Shown here: positions 52,190 through 60,527 of the stretch, in pieces
Layout of the letters: the number at the start of each line of letters is the position of its first letter
How positions within the stretch are numbered: the first letter of the stretch is position 1
Source of the DNA: Pedobacter psychroterrae
GTDB lineage: Bacteria > Bacteroidota > Bacteroidia > Sphingobacteriales > Sphingobacteriaceae
Direction: 5' to 3'
Assembly: GCF_004331695.1 (NCBI RefSeq)
Contig: NZ_SJSL01000001.1
Location: forward strand, 1,426,001 to 1,490,000
Length of the DNA stretch: 64,000 bases
The notes under the pieces: model-generated
The model's input: the letters and a program-made list of their open reading frames with translations, nothing else
The model's database searches: none
Told to the model about the DNA's origin: nothing
Position numbers and translations under genes: made by a program

Positions 52190-53113
52190 ATGGCTGATAA
52201 ATTAAGTGCTTTTTTGCCCGATAGTGATTCAATAAGCAAGATACAGGATGTGAGCAGAGGTTTATCTGCTGCGACTGACTCTCCTTATAGATTGATTCAG
52301 GAGTCGGATATAAGCGCTTTGATCAGGCCCCGTTTGGATTTTTCTCATAAAGGGACCTATGGTCATGCGCTAATCATCGCAGGAGAACGTGCTACCATGG
52401 GGGCCGCTTTGCTGGCATCAAGCGGTTGTTTATATGCGGGAGCTGGTCTGACTACGGCATGTATCCCTGAGAGTGGACTAATGGCTTTAAATGTTTCTTT
52501 ACCTGAGGTAATGTACCTGTCACGTGAAAAGTTCTTTGAACAAGAGGCATTAAATAGATATAATGCAGTTGCGATTGGGCCGGGTGTAGGGATTACTGAG
52601 GAAGCTGTGGCATTATTGTCCCGGATACTGGAACTGAAAAGACCTGTAATTGCGGATGCGGATGCGCTGAACCTGCTGGCTTCAAACAGCTTGCTGATGC
52701 AGGGATTGGTGAAAGGCAGCATACTTACGCCCCACATGAAAGAGTTTGACAGGTTGTTTGGTATACATGAAACATGGTATAGCCGTTTGCAGACTGCCAG
52801 GGAAAGGGCGGCGGAGCTGGGCATTGTGATCGTGTTAAAAAATCAATATACGTTTATTATAGATGCAGACGGGACTGTATATATCAACTCCACAGGCAGC
52901 CCTGCAATGGCACAGGGGGGTATGGGTGACGTCCTGACGGGGATCATCGCTGCTTATATAGCGCAGGGGTACGCAGCTAAAGAAGCCGCCATATTAGGGT
53001 GTTTTTTTCATGGGGCAGCTGGGTCGGAACTGGCAAAAACACGCTCCAACGTCAGGGCTTTGGAAGTTGCTGAATACGTCCCTAAAGTACCAAGGTGGTA
53101 TGTAAGCGATTAA
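52190..53113 (+). CDS. nnrD: ADP-dependent NAD(P)H-hydrate dehydratase, stand-alone
   Basis: 307 residues. The dehydratase signature HKGTYGHALIIAGERATMGAALLASSGCLYAGAGL and the GGMGDVLTGIIAAYIAQG ATP/substrate loop are intact. In many bacteria the same polypeptide carries an N-terminal epimerase (NnrE). Here only about 40 unrelated residues and the linker (YRLIQESDISALIRPR) precede it, so the epimerase half is missing or encoded elsewhere. It repairs hydrated NAD(P)H. Starts 7 bases after uvrA and overlaps the convergent anti-sigma gene by 4 bases. Confidence 0.9.
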   Translation: MADKLSAFLPDSDSISKIQDVSRGLSAATDSPYRLIQESDISALIRPRLDFSHKGTYGHALIIAGERATMGAALLASSGCLYAGAGLTTACIPESGLMALNVSLPEVMYLSREKFFEQEALNRYNAVAIGPGVGITEEAVALLSRILELKRPVIADADALNLLASNSLLMQGLVKGSILTPHMKEFDRLFGIHETWYSRLQTARERAAELGIVIVLKNQYTFIIDADGTVYINSTGSPAMAQGGMGDVLTGIIAAYIAQGYAAKEAAILGCFFHGAAGSELAKTRSNVRALEVAEYVPKVPRWYVSD

Positions 53114-53961
53114 ATAGATACATTACCTGCTACGATCATTTGATCCATAGTAGGGCTTGGACTTCCTCCGCGTTTCTCCAGGGTCACCGCAAAGGTTTGT
53201 GCAGCGGCAATATTTTTCATATTCACGAGGATACCTGTTGTATCAGGCTTTACATCAAATACACCAAGGTCTACGGGTTTACCATTTACGAGTGCCCATA
53301 GCTGGTACTGATGTGCATCATCATTGGCAGGCAATTTCATTTTGGAATTGTCTACCATTACATGATTGCCTTTTATATGCCAGTACACGGTCATTTTTGC
53401 CTTTGGATCCATTGCAGTACCGGCAAGTCTGACTGTCTTCCAGTCAGGATCGTCTACCATGTCTGCAATTTTTTGCAGATCGGAGTTGGTCTGTTTCATG
53501 TAGTTTACTGTAGAAGTAAACTGGTCTTTCTCTGAGCTAAGGTCTGCGATTTGTTCTTTAGCGGCGCCCAGTTCTGTATGAGAGGAGTAGAGTGCAACGG
53601 TACTCACTACCAGCAAAGCGATACAGGCAACAAGTGCAAAGCGCAAGGTTTTTATTTTCGATTCGTATTGTTTTGCGTCATCCGCTATTTTAAATGGTAT
53701 AGTCACACTTTCAGTATGGTCACTGCCGGCTTGGGTGTTTTCAATACGATTGAAGATTTCTTTATCCAAGCCTTCTGTAGGTTGCAAAGCCTGGGCTAAT
53801 GCATACTGTTCCATCGCGATCTCAATAGCAGTAATTTCCTGTTTTACTTCAGGATATTTAGCCGCCATTGCTTCTACTTCTACGCGTTCGTTAGGAGCTA
53901 ACTGCCCTAAAACGTAAAGTTCGAGTATGCCTGATTCAATATATGCCTTTACTTCTTCCAC
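53110..53961 (-). CDS. Anti-sigma factor (RskA-type), membrane-bound
   Basis: 283 residues, GTG start at 53961 placed immediately after the sigma gene's stop. N-terminal cytosolic domain (LYVLGQLAPNERVEVEAMAAKYPEV, the RskA zinc-less anti-sigma start), one membrane span (FALVACIALLVVSTVALYSS, about 107-126), and a periplasmic RskA domain (TVRLAGTAMDPKAKMTVYWHIKG). It should hold the ECF sigma factor at the membrane until an oxidative or envelope signal. Confidence 0.9.
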   Translation of the reverse strand: MEEVKAYIESGILELYVLGQLAPNERVEVEAMAAKYPEVKQEITAIEIAMEQYALAQALQPTEGLDKEIFNRIENTQAGSDHTESVTIPFKIADDAKQYESKIKTLRFALVACIALLVVSTVALYSSHTELGAAKEQIADLSSEKDQFTSTVNYMKQTNSDLQKIADMVDDPDWKTVRLAGTAMDPKAKMTVYWHIKGNHVMVDNSKMKLPANDDAHQYQLWALVNGKPVDLGVFDVKPDTTGILVNMKNIAAAQTFAVTLEKRGGSPSPTMDQMIVAGNVSI

Positions 53962-54543
53962 TTAATTAAAATACTTTCTTAACTCCAAAATCGCTTTCCT
54001 GATACGGGTTTTTACCGTACCCAATGGCAAATTCAATTCTTCTGCCGCCTCTACGTGTGTGTACCCTTTAAAATATATCATTTGCACAACATTATGGTAT
54101 TCTGGCTTTAACGAAGTGACCAGTTCCTTCAGGCCCAGTAGATCAGCATTGAAGGTTACCTTTTTTTGTGCATCAATGAAATCTACGTTATTTTCAATGT
54201 CCTGGTTTTTACCGGAATTTTTAAAATCTTTAGAACGTAGTTTATCGATGGACATATTGCGGGCGATATTCATCATCCAGGTAAACAACCGGCCTTTAGT
54301 ATTGTCATAACTATCTGCAGAGTTCCAGATTTTAATAAAAGTTTCCTGTAATATGTCTTCCGCTACTTCTATCTGAGGGATAATTCTTGAGATGACACCA
54401 AGGAGGGCGCCGGAATACATGTCGTATAACGCCCTCATAGCTAGTGTATCCCTACTTTTCAGTCTGTTGACCAGCTCTTCCTCTGTAAAGGTTATTTTTT
54501 TAGTTGTTGCCAATGATTTGCTAATATACAGAAACAACAACAA
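53962..54543 (-). CDS. ECF RNA polymerase sigma factor
   Basis: 193 residues. Region 2 (LYDMYSGALLGVISRIIP, DILQETFIKIW, FTWMMNIARNMSIDKLRS) and region 4 (LKPEYHNVVQMIYFKGYTHVEAAEELNLPLGTVKTRIRKAILELR) are clear. Both candidate starts are TTG (54543 or 54513); the shorter (LATTKK...) is a good alternative. Co-translated with the anti-sigma gene. It resembles SigK-type sigma factors paired with RskA. Confidence 0.92.
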   Translation of the reverse strand: MLLFLYISKSLATTKKITFTEEELVNRLKSRDTLAMRALYDMYSGALLGVISRIIPQIEVAEDILQETFIKIWNSADSYDNTKGRLFTWMMNIARNMSIDKLRSKDFKNSGKNQDIENNVDFIDAQKKVTFNADLLGLKELVTSLKPEYHNVVQMIYFKGYTHVEAAEELNLPLGTVKTRIRKAILELRKYFN

Positions 54544-54591
54544 GAAAAAAGAGGGAATTGTTTTTATTGTTATGTGACGGTTGTTTGAATA

Positions 54592-55470
54592 CTAAAAATC
54601 GAATAAATGTTTTTCTGCATGGTAAGAAGATCTTACCAATGGACCGCTTTCTACATATCTTAATCCTTTTGCCAAACCAATTTCCTTGTATTTAGCAAAC
54701 TGGTCGGGGTGGATCCAGTCTATCACTGGGTGGTGATTGCGTGTAGGCTGCAGGTATTGCCCTAAAGTTAAGATGTGAACGCCGTTTGCAACAAGATCGT
54801 CCATTGCTTCCAATACATCATCTTCTGTTTCTCCAAGTCCAAGCATGATGCCTGTTTTGGTTCTTAAGCCAAATTCAGAAATGCGTTTTAGTGCTTCCAG
54901 GCTTCTGTCATACTTAGCCTGGATACGTACCTGTTTGGTAAGGCGCCTTACGGTTTCTACATTGTGAGACATTACTTCAGGACGTTCTTCGAGTACCCGG
55001 TAAAGATTGTCCCAGATCCCTCTGAAGTCAGGGATCAAGGTTTCGAGAGTCGTTTCCGGTGATTCTCGTCTGATGGCCTGAAGGGTTTCTGCCCATATGA
55101 TGGAGCCACCATCTTTTAAGTCATCGCGGTCTACAGAGGTGATGACACAATGTTTAACCTGCATCAGCTTTACTGAATTGGCTACCCGGTTGGGCTCATC
55201 AAGATCAACTGCAAGCGGCCGTCCTGTTGCTACTGCACAAAATGAACAGGAACGGGTACAGATGTTGCCGAGGATCATGAATGTGGCCGTACCTGCACCC
55301 CAGCATTCGCCCATATTGGGACAGTTGCCACTTTCGCAAATGGTGTGAAGCTTATGGGTATCTACCAGACTGCGTACCTGGGCATATTCTTTGCCAACAG
55401 GAAGCTTAACCCTAAGCCAATCTGGTTTACGTTGTACTGGGTTTTCTGAAACAACCGGAAGTGCGATCAT
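54592..55470 (-). CDS. lipA: Lipoyl synthase
   Basis: 292 residues. N-terminal cluster [13 protein letters not shown] and the radical-SAM cluster [10 protein letters not shown] are intact, with both [4Fe-4S] sites. Residues downstream ([33 protein letters not shown]) are typical. It inserts two sulfurs into octanoyl domains. A -7 box TAACTTTG (55475-55482) ends 4 bases before the ATG. Confidence 0.97.
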   Translation of the reverse strand: MIALPVVSENPVQRKPDWLRVKLPVGKEYAQVRSLVDTHKLHTICESGNCPNMGECWGAGTATFMILGNICTRSCSFCAVATGRPLAVDLDEPNRVANSVKLMQVKHCVITSVDRDDLKDGGSIIWAETLQAIRRESPETTLETLIPDFRGIWDNLYRVLEERPEVMSHNVETVRRLTKQVRIQAKYDRSLEALKRISEFGLRTKTGIMLGLGETEDDVLEAMDDLVANGVHILTLGQYLQPTRNHHPVIDWIHPDQFAKYKEIGLAKGLRYVESGPLVRSSYHAEKHLFDF

Positions 55471-55474
55471 GGCA

Positions 55475-55482
55475 CAAAGTTA
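55475..55482 (-). promoter_or_regulatory. -7 box (TAACTTTG) for lipA
   Basis: Exact TAnnTTTG; the four bases TGCC separate it from ATG at 55470. Confidence 0.6.
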
Positions 55483-55547
55483 AGCAATAGGATTCAATTG
55501 TTATAAAGCCAGCGTGAGTTTAGCATCACAATAAGATCATAAAACAC

Positions 55548-57641
55548 TTAAGATCTTTCCAGTTTACCTGTCGGCAGGAGCGGAAGTGATCTGAGTGCTG
55601 TGCCAGTAGCCTGCAGAATGGCGTTGCGTATGGCGGGTGCTACACTTACTATTGGTGCCTCACCGGCTCCCGAAGGTGCGATGTCAGTGCGGTTTACCAT
55701 TACGATGGTGATTTCGGGTGTGTCTTTGAAACGCGGCACGCGGTAATCCGATAGATTAGGATTTAGGATCTTGCCATTTTCAAAGTCGACTGATTCAAAC
55801 AAGGCTCCCCCAAGGCCCTGGACTATGGCGCCAAGGATCTGGTGTTCGAGGTGATGTGGATTGACAATGGCGCCGCAGTCAAAGGCTTCGGTAATCCGCA
55901 CAATTTTGACCAAATTATCCTCTGTTACCATCACTTCGGCACAGGTAGCAACATATCCTCCTTTTACATAGTCACATGCGATCCCATATCCGCAACCTTT
56001 TCGTTTTTGTTTGGTATGCCATCCAAAGGATTTGGCTGCGGCTTCCAATACCGCTTTTAGCCTGGCATCGTCCAGGTTTTTTAACCTGAACTCGAGCTGG
56101 TCCATGTCGATCATTCTTGCTATATCGCTAATATGCGATTCTCTTGCAAATGCATTGGCAGTAGCGGCCAGACCGCGGTATGAACCCTGTTTTAACGGTG
56201 TGAGTGAAGGATGGAAGTTATTTTGCTGGTTCGGAATCCGGTACTGTGGTTTCAATCCTGCGTTGCCTGAGTTGTAGTTTTCAAATTTCCACGCATTAAT
56301 TGCCCCGTCTTTTTTAAAGCCGCTTTTGACTTTTATCACACCTGCAGGTCTGAAGTAGGCCCAGGTAAATTCTTCTTTTCTTGTCCATGCCAGTTTTACT
56401 GGCCTTTTTGTTTCTTTGGCAATGTGTGCCGCCTCTAACGCTGCTTCGCCGCTGTGCTTGCCACCATATCCGGAGCCCGTATCTGGCACCATCACTCTGA
56501 CATTCTCTTTTGGGATGTCAAATTTTGCCGCAAGATCCTGTTGTACGCCAAAAGGACGCTGGGTGCCGGTCCAAACAGTAAGTTTGTCGCCGATCCACTG
56601 TGCCAGTGCCGACCTCGTTTCAAGCGGAACATGAGCAATGTAGTCAATAGTATAAGTATCGCTGTGCTGCTGTTCCGATGCTGTAAGACTTTGTTTTATT
56701 TCTGAAGTTTCCGGCTCTGTTTCGCGCGCGTTTTTAACCAGGTATTCAAATAACTGCGCTTTTGACGGTTGATCAGGACTTTCCCAGGTCGCTTTGATTG
56801 CCAACAGTGCGCTATTTGCATTTCTTAGGCTGGCGGCTGCCACGGCTATAAAGGTGCCGTCCTGAATTACGGTGACTCCAGACATAGCTTTGGCTGCATC
56901 CAGATCTACTGTAAGGAGTTTAGCCTGGTATACCGGTGGGCGAAGGATCTTTGCATAGAGCATATCCGGCATCTTCATATCGGATACATATTTATGTCCG
57001 CCCGTGATAAAAGTACGGTCGTTGACCTTCGGCGTTGTTTTGCCTGCCGTTTTCCACTCAGCCGGGTTAATAAGCGGGATTTGTTTGGAAATAGGAATCA
57101 GGATCTGCTGACCTTTTGTTAGTGCTCCAAAGCTGATTTTTTTTCCGCTTTTTTGGTCAGAGACCATTCCTCCGGCCGCTTTTAAAGACGTCACCTCACT
57201 ACTAAAGTGCTTTGCGGCAAGATCAAGCAAAGCCTGGCGCGCGGTAGCTGCTGTATGACGTAATTGGGTGCCCATCTGCGGAGTAGTCAGGCTCCCGTAG
57301 GTACCGTTGTCGAACGGAACCAGATCAGTGTCGCCCATGACCATTTTGATCGATGATACGTCTACATTAAGTTCTTCCGCTACTTGCTGAGTTAGTGAAG
57401 TACGGATGTTTTGACCTACTTCTACCTTACCTGTAAAAACGGTAACCATATTGTCTTCCCCAATGTGAATCCAGGCAGCTACCTGACCGGAAGGCACCGG
57501 ACTCAAAATTGTACCGGAAGGGTCAGCAGCAAAAGCAATCACATCCTGTAAAATAATTGCTACAGCAAGTCCGCCACCCAGTTTGAAAAACTGACGGCGG
57601 TCGATGTTAGGCAATGCCAACGGGTTTTCTGTAGCATTCAT
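55548..57641 (-). CDS. Molybdopterin-binding large subunit, IorB/xanthine-dehydrogenase family
   Basis: 697 residues. Twin-arginine signal DRRQFFKLGGG near the start, so the folded cofactor protein is sent to the periplasm by Tat. Motifs of aldehyde/isoquinoline oxidoreductase large subunits follow (GKVEVGQNIRTSLTQQVAEEL, GSYGSLTTPQMG, RPFGVQQDLAAKF, GAGEAPIVSVAPAI); the active-site Glu lies in the GAGEAP segment. It partners the 2Fe-2S subunit, whose stop abuts this start. The substrate (aldehyde or N-heterocycle) is unknown. Confidence 0.9.
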   Translation of the reverse strand: MNATENPLALPNIDRRQFFKLGGGLAVAIILQDVIAFAADPSGTILSPVPSGQVAAWIHIGEDNMVTVFTGKVEVGQNIRTSLTQQVAEELNVDVSSIKMVMGDTDLVPFDNGTYGSLTTPQMGTQLRHTAATARQALLDLAAKHFSSEVTSLKAAGGMVSDQKSGKKISFGALTKGQQILIPISKQIPLINPAEWKTAGKTTPKVNDRTFITGGHKYVSDMKMPDMLYAKILRPPVYQAKLLTVDLDAAKAMSGVTVIQDGTFIAVAAASLRNANSALLAIKATWESPDQPSKAQLFEYLVKNARETEPETSEIKQSLTASEQQHSDTYTIDYIAHVPLETRSALAQWIGDKLTVWTGTQRPFGVQQDLAAKFDIPKENVRVMVPDTGSGYGGKHSGEAALEAAHIAKETKRPVKLAWTRKEEFTWAYFRPAGVIKVKSGFKKDGAINAWKFENYNSGNAGLKPQYRIPNQQNNFHPSLTPLKQGSYRGLAATANAFARESHISDIARMIDMDQLEFRLKNLDDARLKAVLEAAAKSFGWHTKQKRKGCGYGIACDYVKGGYVATCAEVMVTEDNLVKIVRITEAFDCGAIVNPHHLEHQILGAIVQGLGGALFESVDFENGKILNPNLSDYRVPRFKDTPEITIVMVNRTDIAPSGAGEAPIVSVAPAIRNAILQATGTALRSLPLLPTGKLERS

Positions 57642-58103
57642 TTATTTGGCAGTTAAGATAGTTGATGCAAGCTTGATGGCTTTTACAATGTTGGGGTAAG
57701 TGCCACAGCGACAGATGTTGCCATTCATGGCGGTATTGATGTCAGCTGTTGAAGGAGCGGGTTTTTCTCTAAGCAGCGCGGCGGCAGACATGATCATACC
57801 AGATGCACAGTAGGCACATTGCAGGGGGTCTGATTTTAAGAATGCCTGCTGTACGGGATGCAGTATCCCATTGGTTTCCAGTCCTTCTATGGTGGTGACA
57901 GACTTCCCCACTACCGATCCTGCGGAAGTTGTGCAGGAACGAACAGCCAATCCGTTTACGTGGACAGTGCATGCGCCACACGCGCCTTCCCCGCAACCGT
58001 ACTTGGTACCGGTAAGGTCTAATTCATCCCGCAAAATACTTAATAAAGTCGCCTCAGCATCGATATTTACCTCGTGGCGTATATTGTTTATCGTAAGTAT
58101 CAT
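57642..58103 (-). CDS. 2Fe-2S small subunit, IorA type
   Basis: 153 residues with two iron-sulfur domains: plant-type C-x4-C-x2-C (GCGEGACGACTVHVNG) then the four-helix 2Fe-2S domain (CAYCASGM...GNICRCGTYPNI). It passes electrons from the molybdenum subunit to an acceptor. The cytochrome subunit sometimes found in such operons is absent. Gene order small then large subunit. Confidence 0.93.
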   Translation of the reverse strand: MILTINNIRHEVNIDAEATLLSILRDELDLTGTKYGCGEGACGACTVHVNGLAVRSCTTSAGSVVGKSVTTIEGLETNGILHPVQQAFLKSDPLQCAYCASGMIMSAAALLREKPAPSTADINTAMNGNICRCGTYPNIVKAIKLASTILTAK

Positions 58104-58196
58104 AATATAAGGCGCTTCGTAACTAAGTAAATTTACTAAAATACTTGGAAGAATTTAAAAATTAACGTTATTCTTGCAACCATACTTTTATCATAT

Positions 58197-58601
58197 ATGG
58201 CTACGTCTAAAATAACCTATAATGGTGGTTTGAGAACCACTTCAATACATGAGCGCTCGGGCAGGGAGATCATAACTGATGCTCCGATAGATAATAAAGG
58301 CAAGGGCGAGGCCTTTTCGCCGACTGATCTTTTGGCAACCTCACTAGGAAACTGCATGCTGACAATTGTTGGAATTGCCGCAAATGAACATGGGTTTAAC
58401 ATTGATGGTACTACATGCGAGATCACAAAGGTCATGGCAGAAGGACCCAGGAGGGTTGCGGAAATTGTAGTAAACTTTCAGTTTCCTGCCAGTGATTATT
58501 CAGATAAGGTAAAAACGATTATTGAACGGTCGGCCAATACTTGTCCTGTAATGTACAGCCTGCATCCTGATATTAAAAAGGCGGTCTCTTTTAATTATTG
58601 A
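58197..58601 (+). CDS. OsmC-family peroxide reductase
   Basis: 134 residues. The two redox cysteines are C53 (GNCMLTIVG) and C116 (ANTCPVMYSL), the OsmC/Ohr arrangement. It reduces organic hydroperoxides or detoxifies small electrophiles. Its stop overlaps the convergent ytxJ by 11 bases. Confidence 0.93.
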   Translation: MATSKITYNGGLRTTSIHERSGREIITDAPIDNKGKGEAFSPTDLLATSLGNCMLTIVGIAANEHGFNIDGTTCEITKVMAEGPRRVAEIVVNFQFPASDYSDKVKTIIERSANTCPVMYSLHPDIKKAVSFNY

Positions 58602-58923
58602 TGACTTCGGCAACTTCATCTGCCGATATATCACTGTGTGAGGCATCTAACACGCAATCTCCATCTTTTATGAGCAGGATCTGGGGCGATTCATGATGTA
58701 CCTGAAAGGTCTCAGCAATTTGAGCAGAAACATCCCTGAAACTGATCAGGTCTAAAAAGTATAGCGAGGTATCTGCAGGTATTACTTCCCAATCCATTTC
58801 GAAACGCCTTTTGGCCATCATGCTCACAGAGCAGCGTGTGCTGTGTTTAAAAATTAAACTATAACCGGGTTGTTTTTGTATTTCATTAACCTGTGTAAGG
58901 TTAGTTATATTCTTCCACTGCAT
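58591..58923 (-). CDS. ytxJ: Bacillithiol system redox-active protein YtxJ
   Basis: 110 residues, thioredoxin-like. IFKHSTRCSVSMMAKRRFE contains the single conserved C31 that replaces the CxxC of thioredoxins; SPQILLIKDGDCV is the cis-Pro segment. It is proposed to act as a monothiol bacilliredoxin. Supports use of bacillithiol (bshA is at 42.9 kb). Confidence 0.9.
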   Translation of the reverse strand: MQWKNITNLTQVNEIQKQPGYSLIFKHSTRCSVSMMAKRRFEMDWEVIPADTSLYFLDLISFRDVSAQIAETFQVHHESPQILLIKDGDCVLDASHSDISADEVAEVINN

Positions 58924-58948
58924 GGTGTATTGTTAAAATAGTTTTTGG

Positions 58949-59071
58949 CTATGCCCTTCTTCTTTTGCCTTCGGGATATGAACTATACGCAGGGCAAAGT
59001 CTGCTAGAGCAAGCTTCTAAAACGGTTATTGCAAAAAACACGCCAAGCAACAATATTGCAACTTTCTTCAT
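58949..59071 (-). CDS. Small lipoprotein, 40 residues
   Basis: ATG-to-TAG frame giving MKKVAILLLGVFFAITVLEA then CSSRLCPAYSS... The LEAC-S lipobox places Cys21 as the lipidated residue; only about 20 residues remain, ending basic (GKRRRA). Length, start and lipobox make a real gene likely. Function unknown. It lies between ytxJ and ribH on the same strand. Confidence 0.65.
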   Translation of the reverse strand: MKKVAILLLGVFFAITVLEACSSRLCPAYSSYPEGKRRRA

Positions 59072-59137
59072 TAGTAAATGGTTAAGTGGTAGATACTATT
59101 ATCTAAGCTACGGTTTTTGCAGAATAAATCAAATTAA

Positions 59138-59629
59138 TTAGGCAATTGCAGAAAGTTCTGCCATTTTAAGTGCGGTAATGGCCGCCTCATCCCCCTTATT
59201 GCCATGTTTTCCGCCTGCACGATCTATGGCCTGCTGAAGGTCGTTGGTGGTCAGCACGCCAAATATTACCGGCTTGCTGTGTTTGATACTTAGCTGGGTA
59301 ATTCCGTTTGCAACTGCATCGCAGATAAAATCAAAATGTTTGGTATCTCCCTGTATCACGCAGCCAAGGCAGATTACAGCATCGAGCTCTTCGTGTTTGT
59401 TCAGCAGTATATCTGCAGCACTGGTTAACTCAAAACTGCCCGGTACGGCAATAGAAAGTATGTTGTCGGCCAACACGCCATGCGCTAAAAGTGTTTTTAG
59501 TGCTCCGTTATAAAGGCTGCCGGTGATCTCTGCGTTCCATTCCGCCACAGCAATAGCAAATTTGTATGCGGTACCATTGGGTACGGTAGTGTGTGAAAAG
59601 TCTGAAAGGTTTTTTAATTGTGTTGCCAT
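59138..59629 (-). CDS. ribH: 6,7-dimethyl-8-ribityllumazine synthase
   Basis: 163 residues from the ATG at 59629. Motifs [35 protein letters not shown] and [22 protein letters not shown] with the catalytic His in the last one. It makes the lumazine precursor of riboflavin. An upstream ATG at 59653 is rejected because the -7 box TATCTTTG (59634-59641) lies inside it, 4 bases before the chosen ATG. Confidence 0.96.
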   Translation of the reverse strand: MATQLKNLSDFSHTTVPNGTAYKFAIAVAEWNAEITGSLYNGALKTLLAHGVLADNILSIAVPGSFELTSAADILLNKHEELDAVICLGCVIQGDTKHFDFICDAVANGITQLSIKHSKPVIFGVLTTNDLQQAIDRAGGKHGNKGDEAAITALKMAELSAIA

Positions 59630-59633
59630 AGTG

Positions 59634-59641
59634 CAAAGATA
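59634..59641 (-). promoter_or_regulatory. -7 box (TATCTTTG) for ribH
   Basis: Exact TAnnTTTG with four bases to the ATG at 59629. Confidence 0.6.
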
Positions 59642-59653
59642 ATGATTGGGCAT

Positions 59654-59686
59654 AAAAAAAGGCTAGCGTTAAACGCTAACCTTTTG
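59654..59686 (-). terminator. Rho-independent terminator after the TPR gene
   Basis: Hairpin AAGGTTAGCG-TTT-AACGCTAGCCTT on the minus strand followed by a 7-base U-run. Confidence 0.88.
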
Positions 59687-59702
59687 TCAAAATACGGTGT
59701 GA

Positions 59703-60371
59703 TTACTTATCTTGTGCTTCTGCACGGGCTATGTATTCGTCGATCATAGTCGCTTCCTGACTTTCAGGATATTGAGCTTTGATCTTATTGTAAGACACTG
59801 CAGCATCTTTAAAGCTTTTTTGAGCTTCGTAAACTAAACCAAGTTTTTTAAGAAACATTGGTGAGGTAAACTTGTTGCTGGCTTTGTCGGCAGCTTTTTT
59901 ATAATAAGTGGCTGCCTGTTTATAATCTTTTAGTTCGCTGTAAGCATCACCTAATAAACCTAATGCCAATGGATCTGCTACAGGACTGCCGGTATCTGAA
60001 TATTTACCCAGAGATTCAATGGCTTTTTTGTATTCTCCCTTACGCAGGTAAATTCCGCCTAAATAAAGATTGGCAAGGTTTGCTGATTTAGTATTTGCAT
60101 ACTCGTCTGCTATAGTTTCTAATCCAGGATACCCACCTTCGCCGTTTATGGCTTTGTTTGCTAAAGAATCTGCACCCAAAAACTGCTCTGCTTTGTACAT
60201 TTTAGCTGAAGCTTCTTCTGCTCTGTTTGTTAAGTAAACGTTTTGATACCAGATGTATATTCCTATTAGTATAACTATGGCGCCTGCAATAAACAAAAGA
60301 CTCTTAGAGTTTTCTTGTAAAAAAGAGCCCTTTTTTGCGGCTACATTTGTTTCTTTTTCTGTTGTGGACAT
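59703..60371 (-). CDS. Membrane-anchored tetratricopeptide-repeat protein
   Basis: About 222 residues from the ATG at 60371, chosen because the -7 box TATTTTTG at 60396-60403 overlaps the longer frame. One membrane span near the N-terminus (LLFIAGAIVILIGIYIWYQNV), then about four TPR units (YLGGIYLRKGEYKKAIESLGKYS, LGLLGDAYSELKDYKQAATYYKKAADK, KLGLVYEAQKSFKDAAVSYNKI). Similar to YfgM-type inner-membrane ancillary proteins. Protein-binding scaffold; partner unknown. Confidence 0.88.
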   Translation of the reverse strand: MSTTEKETNVAAKKGSFLQENSKSLLFIAGAIVILIGIYIWYQNVYLTNRAEEASAKMYKAEQFLGADSLANKAINGEGGYPGLETIADEYANTKSANLANLYLGGIYLRKGEYKKAIESLGKYSDTGSPVADPLALGLLGDAYSELKDYKQAATYYKKAADKASNKFTSPMFLKKLGLVYEAQKSFKDAAVSYNKIKAQYPESQEATMIDEYIARAEAQDK

Positions 60372-60395
60372 TTTATTTAAAAAAATTAAGGATTG

Positions 60396-60403
60396 CAAAA
60401 ATA
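60396..60403 (-). promoter_or_regulatory. -7 box (TATTTTTG) for the TPR gene
   Basis: Exact TAnnTTTG on the minus strand, 24 bases before the ATG. Confidence 0.55.
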
Positions 60404-60507
60404 CATTTTTCGGTCAAAGTATCAACCTCTTTTGTCGATTAATTTTAACATTTAATACGCTGAGTATAAAGCATCACACTTTCTATTGATATAACAAAGG
60501 TAAACGG

Positions 60508-60515
60508 TAACTTTG
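60508..60515 (+). promoter_or_regulatory. -7 box (TAACTTTG) for recF
   Basis: Exact TAnnTTTG, 12 bases before the ATG at 60528; excludes the upstream TTG at 60513. Confidence 0.6.
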
Positions 60516-60527
60516 GAGGGATACATT

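Noticed and set aside
59630..59653. Upstream ATG extension of ribH
   Set aside because: The -7 box falls within it and the shorter protein matches the family's usual start.
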